From CALLMM01 sp964429855 (GTDB lineage: Bacteria > Armatimonadota > Chthonomonadetes > Chthonomonadales > CAJBBX01), in assembly GCA_964429855.1 (NCBI GenBank), contig CAYSDM010000016.1, positions 11,210 through 75,209 on the forward strand: a DNA stretch of 64,000 nucleotides, read 5' to 3'. A model generated the notes under the pieces. That model saw nothing but the letters and a program-made list of their open reading frames with translations. It did no database searches and was not told the origin of the DNA. The translations under genes were made by a program, and so were the position numbers. How positions within the stretch are numbered: position 1 is the first letter of the stretch; every line of letters starts with the position of its first letter. Positions 60,520 through 64,000 of this stretch are shown piece by piece.

Positions 60520-61398
60520 TTATCGCGTCTGGGCGTTTATGTCGCGTCGGACGGGAATCTCTCGCTGCGCCAGCATCTCGCAGAGATTCGCCAGCACCTC
60601 TTCGCGGTCGCGCCCGCTCAACGCCAGCGCAAGCTGCGCGAACAGCAAGCCGTAACGGTCATCCAGCGGGTAACGCCGCCAGGAGGCTTCCAGTGCCAGA
60701 TAGCGTTCGCGTCCCGCCAGCGCGTCCAGCACCGGCGAAAGCTCGATTCGCTGCGCCGGAGGCGCGGAGCGAATCTGCTCCTCCAGCAGATGGATCACGG
60801 CGGGCGTCAGCACATGCATTCCCAGAAAGCAGAGGTAGTGACCGGCGCGCAGACCGGGAATCAGTAGAAGCTGTTCAGCGACGGTCGGGGTTGGCTTCTC
60901 CAGCACGCGGTCAATCAGATAGAGGTTTTCGGCTCCCGGCACGCGCTGCCCGCCGACCGCGCCGAAATAGGGCAGCAGGCTCTCTCTCGTCGGCTGTACT
61001 CCCGACACAGAGCAGCCCTGCGCCGCCGCCACCGCCGCCAGTTGTTCCGCACAGCCGCGACGGTCTCCGCTCAGAAAGACATGATCGCCGATCATGTGCA
61101 GAAACGGCTCCTCCCGCACAAACTCCCGCGCGCACCAGACCGCATGACCGTAGCCGAGCGGCTCCTCCTGCGGCAGGAAGTGCAGACGTTCAGCGTGAAC
61201 TCCCGCCGCCTCGCGATAAGCCGCCTCATCGCCCGGACAGATCACCACGCCGATATCTTCGATGCCCGCCTGCAGCGCCTCTTCGATCAGCGTGCTCAGC
61301 ACCGATTTCTGCTCGCCGTCGCGATCCACGAGCGTCTGCAGCGGCAGAGTCCGCTGCGTGCGCGAGGCGGCGGTTATGACCGCTTTCTCAACTCTCAT
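60520..61398 (-). CDS. GalU-like UTP-glucose-1-phosphate uridylyltransferase
   Basis: The 292-residue protein begins RVEKAVITAASRTQRTLPLQ, like the GalU N-terminus, but with a Ser-Arg-Thr in the GxGTR loop where a Gly-rich sequence is usual. GIEDIGVVICPGDEAAY, QEEPLGYGHAVWCAREFV and LHMIGDHVFL follow, and ILEKPTP-like text is seen as RVLEKPTPTVAEQL. Start 61398 is used because AGGA precedes it; the frame is open to 61452. It lies 9 bp upstream of the kinase-pyrophosphorylase gene, so both form an operon for nucleotide-sugar supply. Confidence 0.78.
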   Translation of the reverse strand: MRVEKAVITAASRTQRTLPLQTLVDRDGEQKSVLSTLIEEALQAGIEDIGVVICPGDEAAYREAAGVHAERLHFLPQEEPLGYGHAVWCAREFVREEPFLHMIGDHVFLSGDRRGCAEQLAAVAAAQGCSVSGVQPTRESLLPYFGAVGGQRVPGAENLYLIDRVLEKPTPTVAEQLLLIPGLRAGHYLCFLGMHVLTPAVIHLLEEQIRSAPPAQRIELSPVLDALAGRERYLALEASWRRYPLDDRYGLLFAQLALALSGRDREEVLANLCEMLAQREIPVRRDINAQTR

Positions 61399-61434
61399 TC
61401 GCCCGGTTCCTTTCCCACAGAGACCTTCTACAGC

Positions 61435-61467
61435 GGCGGGAAAGGCGCGCATGCCGCCCTTCCCGCC
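61435..61467 (-). terminator. Hairpin between the beta-helix remnant and GalU-like gene
   Basis: GGCGGGAA (61435-61442) pairs with TTCCCGCC (61460-61467). It lies downstream of the truncated gene on the minus strand and may end its transcript. Confidence 0.45.
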
Positions 61468-61550
61468 GTCCCATTCAGAGCAGCTATGCTGCTATTTCGG
61501 AGATTTTCGCCGGAATATGTACGTTCTTCCGCGAGGTTTCCGCTCCTTTA

Positions 61551-61781
61551 TCATCGTGGAATATCCTTCAGGAAAGGAAAACTCTTCCGAAGACCGATCT
61601 GCCCCGTATCAATCTCCTGAAAGCCCAGCCGACGCGCCGGAGAGCCGGGACGCAGGGGAGCGGACTTTGTGCCGGTATGACGATCATTGCCGGAACGAGA
61701 GGAGAGATAGAGCGTTGTCTGCGCTCCGGCACAGGAGAGACAGAACGTCAGCAGCGCTGCCCACAGAATACCGTTACGCAT
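61551..61781 (-). pseudogene. Truncated exported beta-helix-like protein
   Basis: The 76-residue frame starts with a signal peptide (RNGILWAALLTFCLSCAGAQ) followed by TTLYLSSRSGNDRHTGTKSA, the usual opening of right-handed parallel beta-helix proteins (YVSxxGNDxNxGT). It stops after a basic, unrelated stretch and has none of the repeating rungs. The start codon overlaps the end of the FG-GAP gene, so it would be translationally coupled. A large deletion or frameshift is likely, since such proteins are normally several hundred residues long. Confidence 0.5.
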
Positions 61782-63081
61782 CCTCTGAACCCTGCGCCTT
61801 TCCGCCCCGGTCGTTGTACCACACAAAAATCTTCGTTCGATCCGGCCCGTGCAGGGGGCGCGAGGCGATATCCAGCGCGCCGCAGTTGCGGAAATCCGCC
61901 AGCCGCGCATGATGCGACCCGGTTCCCGTGTCTATTATATGTTTCTGGAAGTTCCCCTTCCCGTCGTTCTCAAAGACCATCAGACGGGGCGGCTTCTCCC
62001 GGTAGGTTTCGCGCACGCCGATCTCGCCTACCAGAACATCCAGATGCCCGTTTCCGCAGATGTCTCCCAGTTGCAACGAATGAGGATCGAGCAGCCTGTC
62101 CTCGATAAGATGCTCTTCCCACAGCGCGTGGATGTCCTGACCGGGGCGGAACCAGGCGAATTTGCCCCCCTGCGGCTTGCCATAGATGCAGGCGTCGCCC
62201 TCCGTCAACAGAATCTCGTTGCGTCCGTCCCCGTTAATGTCGCCGACCGCGATCACGGTAGAGATATAGTCGCGGGCGAACTTGTGCCGTTCCCAGCGGT
62301 TTTCCCGTCCCAGATACCGATACCAGTGCGTTCCGGCGACGATCTCATTTTTGCCGTCGCCGTCTATGTCCGCCACCGCCAGCCCCTCTTCCGGCTGACT
62401 GCCCTCGCGCATCCCGGTCGCTATGGTCTGAATATTTGGCCAGGGACTTCTCGACGGGTCTCTGGGAATGGGTCTCCAGTAGAGCGTCCCGCTTCCCTGA
62501 TTCCAGAACAGCAGGGAAGGGCGTCCATCATTGGTGATGTCCGCGATGAGCGTATCGTGGAACTGGTTAGCGCCGGTCTTGTAGATCAGATGCCGCTTCC
62601 ATATACCGCCCTGCGGTCCGGGATTGCGCCACCAGGCGATCTCATCGGCTCCGCTGTCGCTGCCATTGAGGATGTCAGGCCAGCCGTCCCGATCCAGATC
62701 ATACGCCAGCCCGCCGCACTCCTGATGGCGCACGTTATCTACCAGATGCCGCTCCCACTTCCCGCCGCCCTTATTCTCAAACCAGACCATGATTCCATTG
62801 CGACCGCAACTGAAGATATCTATCTTCCCATCGCGGTTAAGGTCGGCGACGTTAAAAAGGGTGTTCATCTCCGCCCCGTTGTCCAGCTCTCCGATACAGA
62901 CTCGCGTGAAGCTCGGCGCTCCCATATGTTTGCCTCCCAGTTTGCTTTTTTGACATAGATCGAGGGGCGACGTTGACGCGCCGCCTGCAAGCGTCGCCCA
63001 TGCCGCCGCTCCCAGCGCATCCGTCCCGCGACGCAGGAACTGACGCCGGGTCTCCCCGGCAGTCCGCCCTTCGGTGTGCAT
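61774..63081 (-). CDS. FG-GAP (VCBS) repeat protein with Tat-type signal
   Basis: The 435-residue protein starts with a twin-arginine signal, TRRQFLRRGTDALGAAAW, so it is likely exported folded. It then has a series of FG-GAP/VCBS blades with calcium-type loops: VADLNRDGKIDIFS, LDRDGWPDILNG, VADIDGDGKNEIVAG, VGDINGDGRNEILLT and GDICGNGHLDVLVG. The repeats form a beta-propeller used for binding rather than catalysis. Function in binding polysaccharide or protein is unknown. It is 21 bp downstream of the TauE-type gene, with which it is probably co-transcribed. Confidence 0.85.
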   Translation of the reverse strand: MHTEGRTAGETRRQFLRRGTDALGAAAWATLAGGASTSPLDLCQKSKLGGKHMGAPSFTRVCIGELDNGAEMNTLFNVADLNRDGKIDIFSCGRNGIMVWFENKGGGKWERHLVDNVRHQECGGLAYDLDRDGWPDILNGSDSGADEIAWWRNPGPQGGIWKRHLIYKTGANQFHDTLIADITNDGRPSLLFWNQGSGTLYWRPIPRDPSRSPWPNIQTIATGMREGSQPEEGLAVADIDGDGKNEIVAGTHWYRYLGRENRWERHKFARDYISTVIAVGDINGDGRNEILLTEGDACIYGKPQGGKFAWFRPGQDIHALWEEHLIEDRLLDPHSLQLGDICGNGHLDVLVGEIGVRETYREKPPRLMVFENDGKGNFQKHIIDTGTGSHHARLADFRNCGALDIASRPLHGPDRTKIFVWYNDRGGKAQGSEDA

Positions 63082-63102
63082 CCGTCCATCTCCTGCCAGC
63101 GT

Positions 63103-63885
63103 TTAACCGGCTCCCCTCAGCAGCCGGGGGACGGAGGTTAAGACGTAGACTGTCCCGATCCCCAGCACGCAAACCGCAAATATCACCTTCAACAGTCGAT
63201 CCGGCAGATAGGGCGACATCAGTGCGCCGATCTGTGCGCCGATGAGCACGCCAGACGCGCTGAAGATCAGGATATCGAGCCGCAGATTTCCCATCGAGAG
63301 GTTAAAAACGGTGATCATCCAGTCTGCGACCGCCTCCACAAAGATGGCGGTCGCGTTGGCACGTTTGGTTGCCAGCCCGCCCAGATGCTCAAACAGCGGC
63401 TGATGTATCTCCGCGACCCCGGTTCCGGTGCAGGCGGAGAACCCGCCCGCCACAAACGATCGCGGCTGATGCCGCCTCAATTCGACCAGGTCCGCGCTCG
63501 CGGACGTTCCAAAACGGCGTATGCCGGCATGGTAGAGCTGATGCAGGGCGATCCCGCCGACCACCAGCCCGACAATCAGACGCAGCAGGTCGCGCGAGGC
63601 ATAGGTGAAGACGAACAGACCCGCAATTACTCCCAGCAAGATCGCGGGCAGGGTCCGTTTGGCGGCTGCTAGGTCTATTTTACGCATCAGATAGTAGCGG
63701 GAGGCGCCGCTGGACATCCCGATGGTCTCGGTGGCGATCCCGGTCGCGATAGACTGACCGATGGGCAGGTGGAGGACGAAGTTAAAAAAGGGTTGAAACA
63801 GAACCGCCCCGGAAAACCCGGAGGCGTTCGCCGTTGTGGCAACCAGCACGGCATAAGGAAAGACGTGCCAGTATTCCCAGCTCAT
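63103..63885 (-). CDS. TauE/SafE-family membrane exporter
   Basis: The 260-residue protein has about eight hydrophobic segments and the two TauE/SafE repeats: ANASGFSGAVLFQPFFNFVL, and in the second half FSACTGTGVAEIHQPLFEHL and LIGAQIGALMSPYLPDRLLK. The family moves small anions such as sulfite, sulfoacetate or sulfonates across the inner membrane. No sulfonate gene is adjacent, so the substrate is not assignable. The ATG at 63885 is used; the ribosome-binding site is weak. Confidence 0.85.
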   Translation of the reverse strand: MSWEYWHVFPYAVLVATTANASGFSGAVLFQPFFNFVLHLPIGQSIATGIATETIGMSSGASRYYLMRKIDLAAAKRTLPAILLGVIAGLFVFTYASRDLLRLIVGLVVGGIALHQLYHAGIRRFGTSASADLVELRRHQPRSFVAGGFSACTGTGVAEIHQPLFEHLGGLATKRANATAIFVEAVADWMITVFNLSMGNLRLDILIFSASGVLIGAQIGALMSPYLPDRLLKVIFAVCVLGIGTVYVLTSVPRLLRGAG

Positions 63886-63945
63886 ATACTTTCTATCTTC
63901 CTTTCAGATGAACTGAGGTAGACACTTCTGGGGTAGTATAGATGA

Positions 63946-63984
63946 AGCGGCAGGCTGATCTGCGAAAACCCTCAGCCTGCCGCT
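63946..63984. terminator. 13-bp hairpin upstream of the TauE-type gene
   Basis: AGCGGCAGGCTGA (63946-63958) pairs with TCAGCCTGCCGCT (63972-63984). It may end the transcript of a gene beyond the window edge. The core GGCAGGCT recurs in hairpins elsewhere in the window. Confidence 0.55.
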
Positions 63985-64000
63985 GTCTATCGCCATGCCC

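Noticed and set aside
1..64000. CRISPR arrays, tRNA and rRNA genes
   Set aside because: No regularly spaced direct repeats, no tRNA T-loop with matching acceptor stems and no rRNA segments were recognised in any intergenic space.

Overview
The window is about 64 kb of a GC-rich chromosome from a diderm, free-living bacterium. A predicted outer-membrane beta-barrel protein (DUF5916), a Tat-type signal on an FG-GAP protein, LCP cell-wall ligase, DnaA/oriC and ordinary sigma-70-like promoters all fit. The mix of a large expansion of uroporphyrinogen-decarboxylase-like (UROD) methyltransferases, GH99-like and GH2-like proteins and S9 peptidase suggests Armatimonadota or a neighbouring phylum; this is inference from gene content, not a search result. 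A 10-N run inside dnaA shows that the sequence is a scaffold, possibly a metagenome bin.

Layout. 0-1.3 kb: partial phytanoyl-CoA dioxygenase gene, remnants of a DinB gene and of an IS630-type transposase. 1.3-7.2 kb: DgkA-PAP2 fusion, CorC/HlyC-type protein, secA with its own promoter and leader. 7.2-12.7 kb (minus): DUF5916 protein, then glpK-glpD. 12.9-31.5 kb (plus): an 18.6-kb block of closely packed, often overlapping genes: a corrinoid protein (mtaC-like), a methanol:corrinoid methyltransferase (mtaB) that keeps its Glu/Cys/Cys zinc ligands, eleven UROD-superfamily paralogues, a stand-alone homocysteine methyltransferase domain, an aldo/keto-reductase-like protein, a DUF1638 protein, and a 2Fe-2S/ASKHA reductive activator of corrinoid enzymes (RACE/RamA-type). 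31.5-35.6 kb (minus): uncharacterised protein, ADP-ribosylglycohydrolase, old-yellow-enzyme family protein. 35.8-43.1 kb (plus): greA, small hypothetical and HNH genes, a secreted DUF5666-like protein, an APH-type phosphotransferase, a cold-shock gene, gmk, coaBC and a 57-residue gene. 43.2-54.3 kb: mixed-strand genes including GH2-like and GH99-like proteins, a twelfth UROD paralogue, S9 peptidase, DUF72, cupin and LCP. 54.6-56.5 kb: dnaA and oriC, which carries nine exact copies of the DnaA box TTATGCACA beside an AT-rich stretch. 56.7-63.9 kb (minus): a truncated nucleotidyltransferase, a GHMP-kinase/UDP-sugar-pyrophosphorylase fusion with a GalU-like gene, an FG-GAP protein, a truncated beta-helix gene and a TauE/SafE exporter.

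How the genes may work together. MtaB would move a methyl group from methanol (or a related compound) to the Co(I) corrinoid on MtaC. UROD-type methyltransferases with the HxC...C zinc site (27784 and 28903) would pass it to a thiol or folate acceptor, and the activator at 29995 would re-reduce oxidised Co(II). The other nine UROD paralogues in the block have altered metal ligands, so they could be MT1-type enzymes for other methylated substrates, or could have lost this chemistry. This block is the most interesting part of the window.
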